64,000 bases of DNA from Danxiaibacter flavus (GCF_041060425.1 NZ_JAULBC010000002.1:682001-746000); one strand, 5' to 3'. Numbered from the stretch's first letter, positions 29,575 through 38,950 are shown. Notes: generated from the sequence alone by a model not told the origin. A program made the numbers and translations.

Positions 29575-30957
29575 ATGAAAACATTGCTAAAGCGGGCAGG
29601 CACCACTATGGGTATACTGCTCCTGACTGTAAATCTTTGCCTGAAGGCGAACGCACAAACAGGTGTGCCTGCAAACTATATCGATGAAGGTTTCAAAAAC
29701 AACCTCGTATTGCAGCAGAAAAAGGTATCGCTGGAAAAAGCACTGAACGATCTGCAAACTGCAAAATCTCTTTTCCTGCCTTCTGTAGATTTTTTGGCCG
29801 GCTATCAATCTGCTAACGGCGGAAGAAGTATTGATATTCCGGTTGGTGACATGTTGAACCCGGTTTACTCCACTTTGAACCAGCTTACCAACAGCAAACA
29901 GTTTCCACAGATTCAAAATGTATCTCAGCAATTACTGCCTGCCAACTTCTATGATGCGAGAGTGCATACAACCATGCCGTTGCTGAATACGGATCTCATC
30001 TACAATAAAAAGATCCAGGAACAACAGGTGACCTTGCAGAATTATGAGGTGGAGATTTATCAAAGAGAATTGGTAAAGAATATCAAGACGGCCTACTTCG
30101 CATATCTCGGCGCACTTCAATCTATTCAGATTTATGAAGCATCTGCACAGCTTGCAGAAGAAGGAAAACGGGTTAATGAAAGTTTATTGAATAACGGTAA
30201 GGGATTGCCGGCGTATGTACTCAGATCTAACAGCGAGATTGAGACCATTCAGGCACAACTTACCAATGCAAGATTGCAGGCAGATAACGCAAAAGCATAT
30301 TTCAATTTTTTGTTGAACCGTCCGCGTGAAGAATCAGTTGATCCAAATTTCAACGCGACAGACAGTCTGCAAGCCATCTCAACATTATTGATCAATGAAC
30401 CCGATTTCAACAGCCGCGAAGAACTTAAATCACTAAAAGAGGCAGTAAGATTAAATGAGACTGTTGAGAAGATGAATCGCAGCTATGCCATTCCCAAACT
30501 AAGCGGTTTTCTTGATCTGGGCAGCCAGGCCGAAGGCTGGAAGTTAAATGAAGATTCACGCTATTACTTTGCAGGAGTGCAATTAAGCATGCCCATATTT
30601 GCCGGCAATCGAAATAACATTAAGATCCGCCAGTCCGAACTGGATGTAAAAAATGCAAAGCTCGGACTAACACAGGCAACAGAGCAATTTGCCATCACCG
30701 CGTCTACTGCTAAGAACAATCTTGTCGCGACTTATAAAGTATATCTGTCCTCTTTAAAACAGCTGGAAGCAGCAGAAAGCTACCAGCGGTTGATTGAAAA
30801 GGGCTATAAGGCTGGCACTAATACATTCATTGAAAGTGTAGATGCCCGCAACCAGTTAACAGCAGCTCAGCTCGCAAAAAATCTCAACCTCTACAAAGTA
30901 TTTGTTGCGGCTGCTGAACTTGAAAGACAAACCGCTTCTTATAACATCCATAAATAA
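29575..30957 (+). CDS. TolC family outer membrane efflux protein
   Basis: The 460-residue protein has a signal peptide (MKTLLKRAGTTMGILLLTVNLCLKANAQ) and the two long helical-repeat halves of the outer membrane factor family, e.g. AKSLFLPSVDFLAGYQSA and NLYKVFVAAAELERQ near the end. It forms the outer-membrane channel of the tripartite pump coded by the next two genes. It is the first gene of the operon, with the TetR operator 35-64 bases upstream, and 9 bases before the adaptor gene. Confidence 0.93.
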   Translation: MKTLLKRAGTTMGILLLTVNLCLKANAQTGVPANYIDEGFKNNLVLQQKKVSLEKALNDLQTAKSLFLPSVDFLAGYQSANGGRSIDIPVGDMLNPVYSTLNQLTNSKQFPQIQNVSQQLLPANFYDARVHTTMPLLNTDLIYNKKIQEQQVTLQNYEVEIYQRELVKNIKTAYFAYLGALQSIQIYEASAQLAEEGKRVNESLLNNGKGLPAYVLRSNSEIETIQAQLTNARLQADNAKAYFNFLLNRPREESVDPNFNATDSLQAISTLLINEPDFNSREELKSLKEAVRLNETVEKMNRSYAIPKLSGFLDLGSQAEGWKLNEDSRYYFAGVQLSMPIFAGNRNNIKIRQSELDVKNAKLGLTQATEQFAITASTAKNNLVATYKVYLSSLKQLEAAESYQRLIEKGYKAGTNTFIESVDARNQLTAAQLAKNLNLYKVFVAAAELERQTASYNIHK

Positions 30958-30966
30958 CTCTCCGGT

Positions 30967-32013
30967 ATGAAACATCTATCTTATCTATCCATAATTACTA
31001 CGCTGCTGCTAATTACCTCATGTGGTACGAAACAGCAAAAAGAGCAGGTTTCACAAAATGACACGATTCCTGTAAAAGTCCTGGAACTACAGCAACAGCT
31101 TTCGGGTAGCGCGATTCACACATCAGGACAATTCACTACTGATGACGAAACCAATCTTTCTTTTAAAACCGGTGGCATTGTAAACCGCGTTTATGTAAAA
31201 GAAGGTGACGCGGTTTCTAAAGGACAATTATTGGCGACTCTTCATCAAACAGAGATTTCGGCACAGGTACAGCAAGCCGAGCTCGGTTATGAAAAAGCAC
31301 AAAGGGATTACAACAGAACAGCAGCTTTATATAAAGACAGTGTAGCCACACTCGAACAATTTCAGAACAGTAAGACAGCATTGGACATAGCAAGACAACA
31401 AGTGAATGCAGCAAAGTTCAACCAGAATTATTCTGAGATCCGCGCAACAAGCAGTGGTTATGTACTGAAAAAATTTATCAATGACGGCCAGGTGGTGAAC
31501 GCGGGCGCAGCAGTGTTACAGATCAATGGAGCGCATCAGGGGCAATGGATTTTAAAGGCGGGTATTAGCGACAAAGAATGGAGTGTAATTAAAACAGGTG
31601 ATAAAGCAACTGTAAAAACTGATGCGCTTCCTGGCCAGTCATTAGATGCAACTATTTCAAAAAAATCAGAAGGCATTGATCCTGCAACAGGCACTTTTAC
31701 AATTGATATTACATTAACAGGAAAAGTTCCTCCGGTTATTGCCGCAGGCTTATTCGGACAGGCAACAATCAATACGTCACAACAAACCAAATCGTGGACC
31801 ATTCCTTACGATGCAATACTTGACGCAGATGCAGGCAAGGCATTTGTGTTCGTCACCAATGATCACAAAACCGCAACCAGAGTTCCCGTAACCATCGCAG
31901 CCATCGATCATAAACAAGTACATATTAATGAAGGATTGGAAAATGCACAGGCTGTGATCGTTACAGGCAATGCGTATTTGAATGATAAATCACCGATTAG
32001 GATAGTGCAATAA
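30967..32013 (+). CDS. RND periplasmic adaptor (HlyD/MFP family)
   Basis: A 348-residue lipoprotein (MKHLSYLSIITTLLLITSC, Cys19) with the membrane-fusion-protein order: beta-barrel/lipoyl region (FKTGGIVNRVYVKEGDAVSK and GQLLATL), a helical hairpin (QQAELGYEKAQRDYNRTAAL), second lipoyl half (IRATSSGYVLKKFINDGQVV) and membrane-proximal barrel (IPYDAILDADAGKAFVFV). It links the inner-membrane pump to TolC. It is separated from the pump gene by 161 bases of heptamer arrays. Confidence 0.93.
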   Translation: MKHLSYLSIITTLLLITSCGTKQQKEQVSQNDTIPVKVLELQQQLSGSAIHTSGQFTTDDETNLSFKTGGIVNRVYVKEGDAVSKGQLLATLHQTEISAQVQQAELGYEKAQRDYNRTAALYKDSVATLEQFQNSKTALDIARQQVNAAKFNQNYSEIRATSSGYVLKKFINDGQVVNAGAAVLQINGAHQGQWILKAGISDKEWSVIKTGDKATVKTDALPGQSLDATISKKSEGIDPATGTFTIDITLTGKVPPVIAAGLFGQATINTSQQTKSWTIPYDAILDADAGKAFVFVTNDHKTATRVPVTIAAIDHKQVHINEGLENAQAVIVTGNAYLNDKSPIRIVQ

Positions 32014-32014
32014 A

Positions 32015-32048
32015 ATGTACGATGTACGATATCAGATGTACGATGTGT
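32015..32048 (+). repeat. Heptamer array (GTACGAT family)
   Basis: GTACGAT, GTACGAT, ATCAGAT, GTACGAT, GTGTGC at 7-base spacing, starting directly after the adaptor stop codon within the efflux operon. Confidence 0.85.
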
Positions 32049-32128
32049 GCAGGTGCTGCTTGCTCATTACCTGCAAAAACTGATTAATAAGAAGAGCGAG
32101 GTGTTACACGCACAGCACGCTGCTGCAT

Positions 32129-32159
32129 CTTTCACTATTCACCATTGACCATTGACTAC
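32129..32159 (+). repeat. Heptamer array (TCACTAT family)
   Basis: TCACTAT, TCACCAT, TGACCAT, TGACTAC at 7-base spacing, ending 15 bases before the RND pump ATG. The same words are at 11578-11613 and inverted at 49180-49208. Confidence 0.85.
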
Positions 32160-32174
32160 AATAAATCTAACACA

Positions 32175-35100
32175 ATGAAAATATCTGATTACGCGGTTAA
32201 AAATTACCAGTTCACATTGATACTGGTGATCATGGCTGTGGTGCTTGGAATCACCACCATCCTTACTATGCCACGCTCAGAGGATCCGGATATTAAGTCG
32301 CCGCAGTTTCCTGTTGTTGTTATTTATCCCGGCGCCGGACCAAAAGATATTGAAGAGCTCGTAGTAAAACCACTGGAGAAAAAGATCTATGCGCTTGACA
32401 ACATCAAAGAAATTAAGACATCTATCCAGGACGGACTTGCTGTTTTAAATGTCGAATACAAATACAACAGCAATGTGGATGACAAGTACCAGGAACTGGT
32501 GCGTGAAATAAATTCTATTAGAAGCACACTTCCACAAGAAGTAAGCAGCATAGAAGTTAAGAAGATCACACCTTCGGATGTGAACGTTTTGCAGATTGCA
32601 TTGGTATCTGAAAATGCATCGCGTGAAAAATTAAAAAAGGCGGCAGAAGATTTACAGGAAGCACTGGAAAAAGTGCCCGCCCTAAAGAATGTTGAAATTG
32701 CCGGAATGCCGAAACAAGTTGTTAGGGTTGACCTGCAATTGGACAAAATGGCCCAGATGCACATTCCTTTCAGCAGTGTAGCGTCGGCAATACAAAGTGA
32801 AATTGCGAACATTCCGGGCGGAAGTGTGAATGAAGGAACAAAATCATTCAACATAAAAACAAGCGGCAATTATCAGAACATTGATGAGATAAGAAACACC
32901 GTTGCTTATAGCTTAAATGGCCGCAATGTTTTGCTGAAAGATATTGCCAATGTCTACTTTGATTTTGCACCTGAAACAGATATCACAAGATTGAATGGCC
33001 ACAGAAGTGTATTTGTGGTAGCAGCACAAAAAACAGGCGAAAATATTTCTTCTACGCAAAAAGCTTATCTGCCTGTAATTGAAGAATTCAAAAAAACGCT
33101 GCCCTCCAATATTGATCTGCAGTTAAGCTTTGACCAGGCGAGCAATGTAAACAGAAGACTTTCGGGGCTGGGCGAAGATTTTCTGATCGCGATCTTACTG
33201 GTTTCGATTACATTGTTACCGTTGGGCTTCAGAGCTGCGTTGGTAGTAATGATTTCCATTCCTTTGTCACTCGCAGTCGGCATCGTTCTCGTGAATCTTG
33301 CAGGATTTAATCTGAATCAATTAAGTATAGTCGGACTTGTTGTTGCACTTGGATTATTAGTGGATGATAGTATCGTCGTGGTTGAAAATATTGAACGATG
33401 GATACTGGAAGGTCATTCTACTTTGGAAGCGACGTTAAAAGCAACCAAACAAATTGGCCTTGCTGTTGTGGGATGTACAGCCACGTTGATCATTGCCTTT
33501 TTGCCACTTGTATTTTTACCGGAGGCTTCAGGAGATTTTATCAGAAGTTTACCTATTGCTGTAATAGCATGTATCATAGCCTCTATGATTGTGGCACTAA
33601 CGGTAGTACCCTTTTTGTCGAGCAGGTTCCTTAAAAATCACAAAGGACATCCTGATGGAAATATGTTCCTGCGTGCCTTCAAGAAAACCATTCACCGCAG
33701 CTATGCGCCGTTATTGAACATTGCATTGAAGAAACCCGTGATGACAGTCGTTATCGCAGCGTTGATCTTTGTTGGTGCGCTACGTTTGTTTCCTGTCGTA
33801 GGCTTCAGCTTGTTCCCGGCTTCTGAGAAACCACAATTTTTGATAAACGTAGTTACGCCTTTACAATCCAATCTTTTTTATACTGATAGTATTACAAAGC
33901 AGATTGAAAAAGAACTGGCAAAAATACCAGAGGTTAAAAATTATGCATCCAATGTAGGCAAAGGAAATCCACGTATTTACTATAACGTTATTCAACAAAA
34001 CGAACGCGCTGATTTTGCAGAGTTATTTGTTCAGCTAAACGTGGAAACTACACCAGCACGTAAGTTGGAAATCATTGAATCACTCAGAAAAAAATGGACG
34101 CCATATCCGGGCGCAAAAATCGAAGTGAAGAATTTTGAACAGGGCCCACCGGTACTTGCGCCTGTTGAAGTACGTCTGCTTGGAGAGAATCTTGATACAC
34201 TTCATGCACTATCATTGCAGGTAGAAGAAATGCTGAAGAAAGTACCCGGAACATTGTATGTCAACAACCCGATCCGCAACCAGAAATCCGATATCAAAAT
34301 CGCAATTAACAAAGACAAAGCTCAATCATTGGGCATTGCGACAGTTAACATTGATCGCACCATCCGCATGGCTGTTGCAGGTATTAACCTCGGCACATTT
34401 ATCAATCCTGATACAAAAGGTGATGACTATGATGTGATTGTTTCCAAACCCAGGCCAATGTACCCGGATCTGACCGTCTTTAATGACCTGTACATTAACA
34501 ATTCACAAGGTGCCGCAATTCCTTTCAATCAGCTTGCGGATATGCACATGGAGACTTCACCAGTGAGCATTAATCACTTTAATAAAACACGAACCGTGTC
34601 TGTGACATCATTTGTGCAAAAAGGATTTTTGAATGATGAAGTAACCAAAAATGTTATTGCATCCATGCACAACATAAAATTGCCTGCAGGGTACAGTTTT
34701 GAAATGGGCGGCGAATTTGAAAGCAGGGGAAAATCATTCGGCGGATTTGGCAGCATTATCATCACAACAGTGTTCTTATTTATTGCAGTGTTGATATTGG
34801 AGTTCAAAACATTTAAGAGCACACTGATCGTACTATCTGTAATTCCGCTTGGAATAGTTGGAGCAGTGCTTGCATTATTAATAACAGGTAATTCACTATC
34901 CTTTGTTGCTGTGATCGGCATTATCGCACTTGCAGGCATTGAAGTGAAGAATACTATTTTGCTGGTTGATTTTACCAACCAGTTACGTGCCGAAGGAATG
35001 CCTTTAGATGACGCGATACGCGAAGCCGGTGAGGTAAGATTTCTACCGATTATCTTAACCACACTTACGGCGATTGGAGGCTTGTTGCCAATTGCGATCT

Positions 35101-35267
35101 CAACCAATCCGTTGATTGCACCGTTGGCGATTGTAATGATTGGCGGACTGATCAGTTCAACATTACTTTCAAGAATTGTTACACCTGTGGCCTACAAATT
35201 AATTCCGCCGTCTATTGAATCAATAAAAAAAGAAAAGGCAAAAAAAGCTGAAGTGGCGGCGCACTAA
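32175..35267 (+). CDS. RND efflux pump, inner membrane subunit
   Basis: I take the ATG at 32175 (MKISDYAVKNYQFTLILVIM); an earlier TTG lies within the heptamer array. The 1030-residue product is of AcrB type, with 12 helices, large periplasmic loops, and LGLLVDDSIVVVENIERWI in the fourth helix region with the paired Asp of the proton relay. SFDQASNVNRRLSGLGEDF and the C-terminal KPRPMYPDLTVFNDLY are also standard. It exports small molecules using the proton gradient with the preceding adaptor and TolC protein. The substrate is not known; heavy metal or hydrophobic compounds are possible. Confidence 0.95.
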   Translation: MKISDYAVKNYQFTLILVIMAVVLGITTILTMPRSEDPDIKSPQFPVVVIYPGAGPKDIEELVVKPLEKKIYALDNIKEIKTSIQDGLAVLNVEYKYNSNVDDKYQELVREINSIRSTLPQEVSSIEVKKITPSDVNVLQIALVSENASREKLKKAAEDLQEALEKVPALKNVEIAGMPKQVVRVDLQLDKMAQMHIPFSSVASAIQSEIANIPGGSVNEGTKSFNIKTSGNYQNIDEIRNTVAYSLNGRNVLLKDIANVYFDFAPETDITRLNGHRSVFVVAAQKTGENISSTQKAYLPVIEEFKKTLPSNIDLQLSFDQASNVNRRLSGLGEDFLIAILLVSITLLPLGFRAALVVMISIPLSLAVGIVLVNLAGFNLNQLSIVGLVVALGLLVDDSIVVVENIERWILEGHSTLEATLKATKQIGLAVVGCTATLIIAFLPLVFLPEASGDFIRSLPIAVIACIIASMIVALTVVPFLSSRFLKNHKGHPDGNMFLRAFKKTIHRSYAPLLNIALKKPVMTVVIAALIFVGALRLFPVVGFSLFPASEKPQFLINVVTPLQSNLFYTDSITKQIEKELAKIPEVKNYASNVGKGNPRIYYNVIQQNERADFAELFVQLNVETTPARKLEIIESLRKKWTPYPGAKIEVKNFEQGPPVLAPVEVRLLGENLDTLHALSLQVEEMLKKVPGTLYVNNPIRNQKSDIKIAINKDKAQSLGIATVNIDRTIRMAVAGINLGTFINPDTKGDDYDVIVSKPRPMYPDLTVFNDLYINNSQGAAIPFNQLADMHMETSPVSINHFNKTRTVSVTSFVQKGFLNDEVTKNVIASMHNIKLPAGYSFEMGGEFESRGKSFGGFGSIIITTVFLFIAVLILEFKTFKSTLIVLSVIPLGIVGAVLALLITGNSLSFVAVIGIIALAGIEVKNTILLVDFTNQLRAEGMPLDDAIREAGEVRFLPIILTTLTAIGGLLPIAISTNPLIAPLAIVMIGGLISSTLLSRIVTPVAYKLIPPSIESIKKEKAKKAEVAAH

Positions 35268-35276
35268 GTTTTTATC

Positions 35277-35500
35277 GCTGATGGCTGATTTTAGGATGTC
35301 TGATTTGCTTAAATGCAACAACGTAATGAAACGTAACAGCCTTGTCTTTTAGGAGAGAGAATTTATCAATTATTTACAGTTGGTTTTGGTTAGAATGTAA
35401 ACGGCTTTGTATCTACAAGGCCGTTTTATGTTAGATGTACGATGTACGATTTTAGATGTAAGGGAGAATCGCTGATGGATGATTTGAGGATGTTTGATTT
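35277..35500 (+). repeat. GATG-type and GTACGAT heptamers around a terminator
   Basis: GATGGCTGATTTTAGGATG (35279-35297) recurs at 35474-35493 in altered form as GATGGATGATTTGAGGATG, and GTACGAT units (35429-35462) lie between. The whole 3-prime region of the pump gene up to 35500 is thus repeat-derived apart from the terminator hairpin. Confidence 0.7.
35399..35426 (+). terminator. Terminator of the efflux operon
   Basis: AAACGGCTTTGTA (35399-35411) pairs with TACAAGGCCGTTT (35414-35426) with one G-T pair and a 2-base loop, followed by TATG. It is 132 bases past the pump stop codon. Confidence 0.7.
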
Positions 35501-35643
35501 ATTCTTCCTGAATTAATCACAAGAATGATACAACACCAAATTAATGCCGGCATTAGAAGGAGCTTTTTCCTAAATCACTTTATAAAAAGATAAGCAAACC
35601 TGTCAAAGTAAAATTGCGCAAAGATGCACTTTGGAGAGGCGTG

Positions 35644-35714
35644 GGCCGGCAAAACGGCCGGAGGCATCGGGTTTGCCTTGATCTTTTGGTTCTTTTGGAT
35701 CAAGCCAAAAGAAC
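35644..35714. repeat. Two adjacent hairpins, repeat-like
   Basis: GGCCG-GCAAAA-CGGCC (35644-35659) is followed by a perfect 10-base stem GTTCTTTTGG-ATCAAG-CCAAAAGAAC (35689-35714). The GC-rich patch within AT-rich DNA resembles the dispersed palindromes at 4702 and 11320 in style, not in sequence. The remaining 561-base gap (35268-35828) has no gene. Confidence 0.6.
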
Positions 35715-35789
35715 TTATGAAAAAGGATAATTGTAATAATGTTGTATGGAAAGTCAACTACCGACCTAAGTACAATAATCGAGTAACCT

Positions 35790-35836
35790 AAGGAGCTGGC
35801 AAAGAGCTGATAGCTCAAAGCTGACAGCTTAAAGCT
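35790..35836. repeat. Heptamer array (AGCTATC family) at the ruvX stop
   Basis: On the minus strand GAGCTTT, AAGCTGT, CAGCTTT, GAGCTAT, CAGCTCT follow at 7-base spacing. The first unit contains the final Glu, Leu and stop codons of ruvX (GAGCTTTAA), so the array begins inside the gene. Confidence 0.85.
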
Positions 35837-36245
35837 CCTTGCTTCTCAAATATTCCTGCAACATAATGGTTGCTGCAACCTGGTCAACATTCCCTTTTTT
35901 CTGACGATCCTTTTTCTTCATGCCCATTTCAACCATTGCCTGAGAGGCCATTTTAGAAGTATACCTTTCATCAACCGTTTGTATAGGAATGGCAGGAAAT
36001 TCTTTAGTTAGCCTTTTAATAAAATCATGAACCATTTGTGTTGCATGCGTATCGCTTTCATCCCAATTTTTTGGTTCACCGATCAATATCAATTCAACCT
36101 GTTCCTGCAGAAAATATTTCTTGAGATAAGGCATTAATTCTTTTGTCTCAACAGTCGTAAGACTGCTCGCAATAATTTGCAAAGGATCAGTCACTGCCAA
36201 TCCCGTGCGTTTTCCACCATAATCTATGCAAATAATACGTGCCAT
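35829..36245 (-). CDS. ruvX: Holliday junction resolvase RuvX/YqgF family
   Basis: The 138-residue protein has the RNase H-like fold of the family: ICIDYGGKRTGLAVTD (first catalytic Asp), LILIGEPKNWD, QTVDERYTSKMASQ and VDQVAATIMLQEYL (the last Asp). It takes part in processing of Holliday junctions or 16S rRNA precursor end maturation, as known for YqgF. Both ends of the gene are embedded in AGCTATC heptamer arrays: the stop codon in 35790-35836 and the start at 36245, where the array ends 2 bases upstream. Confidence 0.94.
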   Translation of the reverse strand: MARIICIDYGGKRTGLAVTDPLQIIASSLTTVETKELMPYLKKYFLQEQVELILIGEPKNWDESDTHATQMVHDFIKRLTKEFPAIPIQTVDERYTSKMASQAMVEMGMKKKDRQKKGNVDQVAATIMLQEYLRSKEL

Positions 36246-36246
36246 A

Positions 36247-36509
36247 AAGCTATCAGCTGTCAGCTATCAGCTTTTTTAAGTTGTAGGTTATAAGTTTTAC
36301 GTTGTATGTTGTTTCACGCAGCGTTCGCAATGAAGCGGCGACGCAGCGGTTTGCGCCTTCTTAGGGTTATACGTTGAAAGTTGTACGTTCTACGTTTAAG
36401 CCCTTATAGGCGCTTGCGCCCTTAAATCTTTGTGCACCTTAGCGCCTTTGCGTCTTGGTGGCGAAAAAAAACTCCGTGTTTCTCCGTGTCGCCCTGTCTC
36501 CGTGGTTCA
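36247..36509. repeat. Four consecutive repeat families in one gap
   Basis: The whole 265-base gap between ruvX and the UbiA gene is repeat-like: AGCTATC heptamers (36247-36272), GTTATAC/ACGTTGT heptamers (36277-36320 and 36362-36400) and CACGGAGACA-type words (36426-36509, CCGTGTTTCTCCGTG near 36474). The last ends 2 bases before the stop codon of the UbiA gene at 36511. Confidence 0.8.
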
Positions 36510-36510
36510 A

Positions 36511-37425
36511 TTACAGTGCCATTAAATCGGCAATCACAAACAAGGCAAACACCACGCTCGCAATACCATTCGCCGTCATAAAAGCAATATTCACTTTACT
36601 CAAATCTGTCGGTTTTACAATTGAATGCTGATACAATAACATCCCCACAAATACAGCAATCCCAATCCAGTACAGCCAGTGAAAACTTCCCAGTAATCCC
36701 GCAGCAATCACACACCCTGAACTGATAACATGAAGTAATTCTGATACACGTAATGCCTTGCTTTTTCCTACTGCAGTTGGTATTGAATAAAGGTTTTGAG
36801 AATTATCAAAATCAACATCCTGCAACGCATAAATAATATCAAATCCACTCACCCAAAAAATCACCGCAAAAGAAAACAGCAAGGGCAATACTTCAAACTT
36901 ACCAGTAACAGCAAGAAATGCACCGATCGGAGCCAATGATAATCCCAATCCCAACACCAGGTGACACAAGGGCGTGAAGCGTTTGGTATAGCTGTAAAAC
37001 AAAACAACAAACAACGCTACCGGTGACAAATAAAAACAAATTCGATTAATGAAGAAAGTTGCAGCTACAAACAGAATGCAATTCACGATCACAAATCTTA
37101 ATGCACTGTTTGGAGAAATAATTCCGCGTGGTATTTCACGAATTGCTGTGCGCGGATTCTTAGCATCGAAACTTCTGTCAAGATACCTGTTGAAAGCCAT
37201 CGCTGCGCTACGAGCAGTTACCATACAGATTAGCACGAGAAATAATTTTACTCCCAATTCTTTAAACGGGAGTCCGGTTCCCAAATCAATCACCTTATCC
37301 AGGCTTGTGACATTGGGATAGGGATTATAGAAAACTCCCAGCGTAAACCCAATCATCGCAAAAGGCAGTGCAAAAATGGTATGTGAAAATTTTACGAGAC
37401 TTAAATAGTTCTTTACTGTAGGCAT
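36511..37425 (-). CDS. UbiA-type polyprenyltransferase
   Basis: The 304-residue membrane protein has the two Asp-rich motifs of the UbiA superfamily: NRYLDRSFDAKNPRT (NDxxDxxxD type) and YALQDVDFDNSQNLYSIP, plus about eight helices. It transfers a polyprenyl chain to an aromatic acceptor. It matches in form the 4-hydroxybenzoate-like group that in menaquinone-producing bacteria includes the futalosine-route enzyme MqnP; whether that is its role here is an inference. It is 24 bases downstream of the gene at 37450 on the same strand. Confidence 0.9.
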   Translation of the reverse strand: MPTVKNYLSLVKFSHTIFALPFAMIGFTLGVFYNPYPNVTSLDKVIDLGTGLPFKELGVKLFLVLICMVTARSAAMAFNRYLDRSFDAKNPRTAIREIPRGIISPNSALRFVIVNCILFVAATFFINRICFYLSPVALFVVLFYSYTKRFTPLCHLVLGLGLSLAPIGAFLAVTGKFEVLPLLFSFAVIFWVSGFDIIYALQDVDFDNSQNLYSIPTAVGKSKALRVSELLHVISSGCVIAAGLLGSFHWLYWIGIAVFVGMLLYQHSIVKPTDLSKVNIAFMTANGIASVVFALFVIADLMAL

Positions 37426-37449
37426 TTTACTAGTTATTAACTTATGTGT

Positions 37450-38382
37450 TTATTCTTCTTCTTTGTTCAATAATAATTGTAATTCTTCGGGAATTGAAAT
37501 TGAAACGTATCCATCTTTTGCGGGCGTTTCAGGAAACTGTTCAAATTTTCCATCGTAAAACCAGTAAAGGTTAGTGGTAATATTACCCGGATCTTCATTA
37601 AAGAATTTGATCACGGGTTCAGAGATGAGTTCAATCCGCTTCAAAACATTCTTATCATTCAACGGAGAAACAAATGCAGTTCCTTTTGTCGGAATTGCTA
37701 CCAGCGATCCTAACTCGCCATTGATGGATGAAAGATTTCTGTCAAAATCCGCGACAAAGGATGCAGAAAAATCACCGCTGAATAAGATGAACATATCTAT
37801 TCCGTCTTCATGCTCCACTTTATTCACTGTAATCTCTTCCTCGCCCACATTACTTAATGCCTGTTCAAAAAGCACTTCATTAGGCTGATTCCATTCCGCA
37901 ATGTCTTCCTGCTTTAAATACCTGAACTGATTGTCATAATCAAAAACAAGCAACGAACATGTACCAGGAAAATGTGATGTCCAAACCAGTTCTTTACCAA
38001 ACTCCTGCCTTAACAACAGTTGGTCCTTAACGAGCATTTTTAAAAATGGTTTTGCAGCTTCATAGTCTTTGCGATAGTAAACAAGCGGACTGTCGTCAAA
38101 GTTAACTTTGTTAAAATGACTGTAGATAACCGATTCCCACTCATTTTTTTCAGCACCGGCTACAAACCTCACCAGGTTATCAAAACCATACTTCAGCTCT
38201 TTCTCATTTTCGTCCCGTACAGTTATATAACCATCCTCCAGTTTTATTACTTCTTCACCCTTATCCCGGAAATACGCCATCACAATATCAAGCATATTGT
38301 TGTACTGTTGTTGCGTAAGTAAGTGTGTATACTCTTTAGGTATTTTCTTATCTATCGAATTCTTCTTAAAAAAACTAAACAT
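37450..38382 (-). CDS. YtpQ/DUF1444-like protein
   Basis: A 310-residue soluble protein beginning MFSFFKKNSIDKKIPKEYT. It contains GSLVAIPTKGTAFVSPLNDK near residue 220-240 and no signal peptide. Its order of beta strands resembles the DUF1444/YtpQ family, but I cannot confirm this by eye, and the function of that family is not known. It is co-oriented with and upstream of the UbiA gene (24-base gap), suggesting a shared transcript. Confidence 0.7.
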   Translation of the reverse strand: MFSFFKKNSIDKKIPKEYTHLLTQQQYNNMLDIVMAYFRDKGEEVIKLEDGYITVRDENEKELKYGFDNLVRFVAGAEKNEWESVIYSHFNKVNFDDSPLVYYRKDYEAAKPFLKMLVKDQLLLRQEFGKELVWTSHFPGTCSLLVFDYDNQFRYLKQEDIAEWNQPNEVLFEQALSNVGEEEITVNKVEHEDGIDMFILFSGDFSASFVADFDRNLSSINGELGSLVAIPTKGTAFVSPLNDKNVLKRIELISEPVIKFFNEDPGNITTNLYWFYDGKFEQFPETPAKDGYVSISIPEELQLLLNKEEE

Positions 38383-38425
38383 ATTTTATTTTCCCTGACA
38401 GCGTCAATGCCCGGCCGTTGTTTAA

Positions 38426-38950
38426 TTATAATGATTTACATAATTCCCATAATACTATTCCTGCAGCAACAGAAATATTCAAAGAATGCTTCATGCCATA
38501 TTGCGGAATTTCAATGCAACCGTCGCAAAGTCTAATCACGTCTTCATGAACTCCGTCTACTTCGTTACCGAACACTACCGCAATTTTTTCGTCAGCATTC
38601 ATTTTAAAACTCTCCAATGAAATACTTCCCTCCACCTGCTCAATCGCATACACTTTAAATCCTCTTTCCCTTAGCTGATTAACAGCGGTCACCGTTTCAT
38701 CAAGGTAGATCCAATCAACAGAATCAGTCGCTCCCAAAGCAGTTTTATTAATGTCCCTGTGGGGAGGTTGCGGCGTATATCCGCACAGGCAAATGCCTTC
38801 CAGTAAAAATGCATCTGCTGTCCTGAACACACTTCCCACATTATGCATACTCCTGATATTGTCTAGTACAGCTATCACCGGGTTCTTTTCTGCTTCCTTA
38901 AATTCCTGCACCGTCTTACGATCCAGTTCGTCCATGCTTAATTTCCGCAT
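38426..38950 (-). CDS. TrmH/SpoU family RNA methyltransferase
   Basis: The 174-residue protein has the SPOUT-fold motifs of the TrmH group: IRSMHNVGSVFRTADAF (motif 1), VVFGNEVDGV (motif 2) and IEIPQYGMKHSLNISVAAG (motif 3), forming the knotted S-adenosylmethionine site. It methylates a ribose 2-prime hydroxyl of tRNA or rRNA; its short length (no N-terminal extension) is like TrmH/TrmL types. The exact target nucleotide is unknown. It is transcribed towards the YtpQ-like gene with a 43-base gap. Confidence 0.9.
   Translation of the reverse strand: MRKLSMDELDRKTVQEFKEAEKNPVIAVLDNIRSMHNVGSVFRTADAFLLEGICLCGYTPQPPHRDINKTALGATDSVDWIYLDETVTAVNQLRERGFKVYAIEQVEGSISLESFKMNADEKIAVVFGNEVDGVHEDVIRLCDGCIEIPQYGMKHSLNISVAAGIVLWELCKSL

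Noticed and set aside
35575..35818. Two overlapping minus-strand frames of 60-71 codons
   Set aside because: They cover the twin-hairpin island and have no signal, domain or start context.
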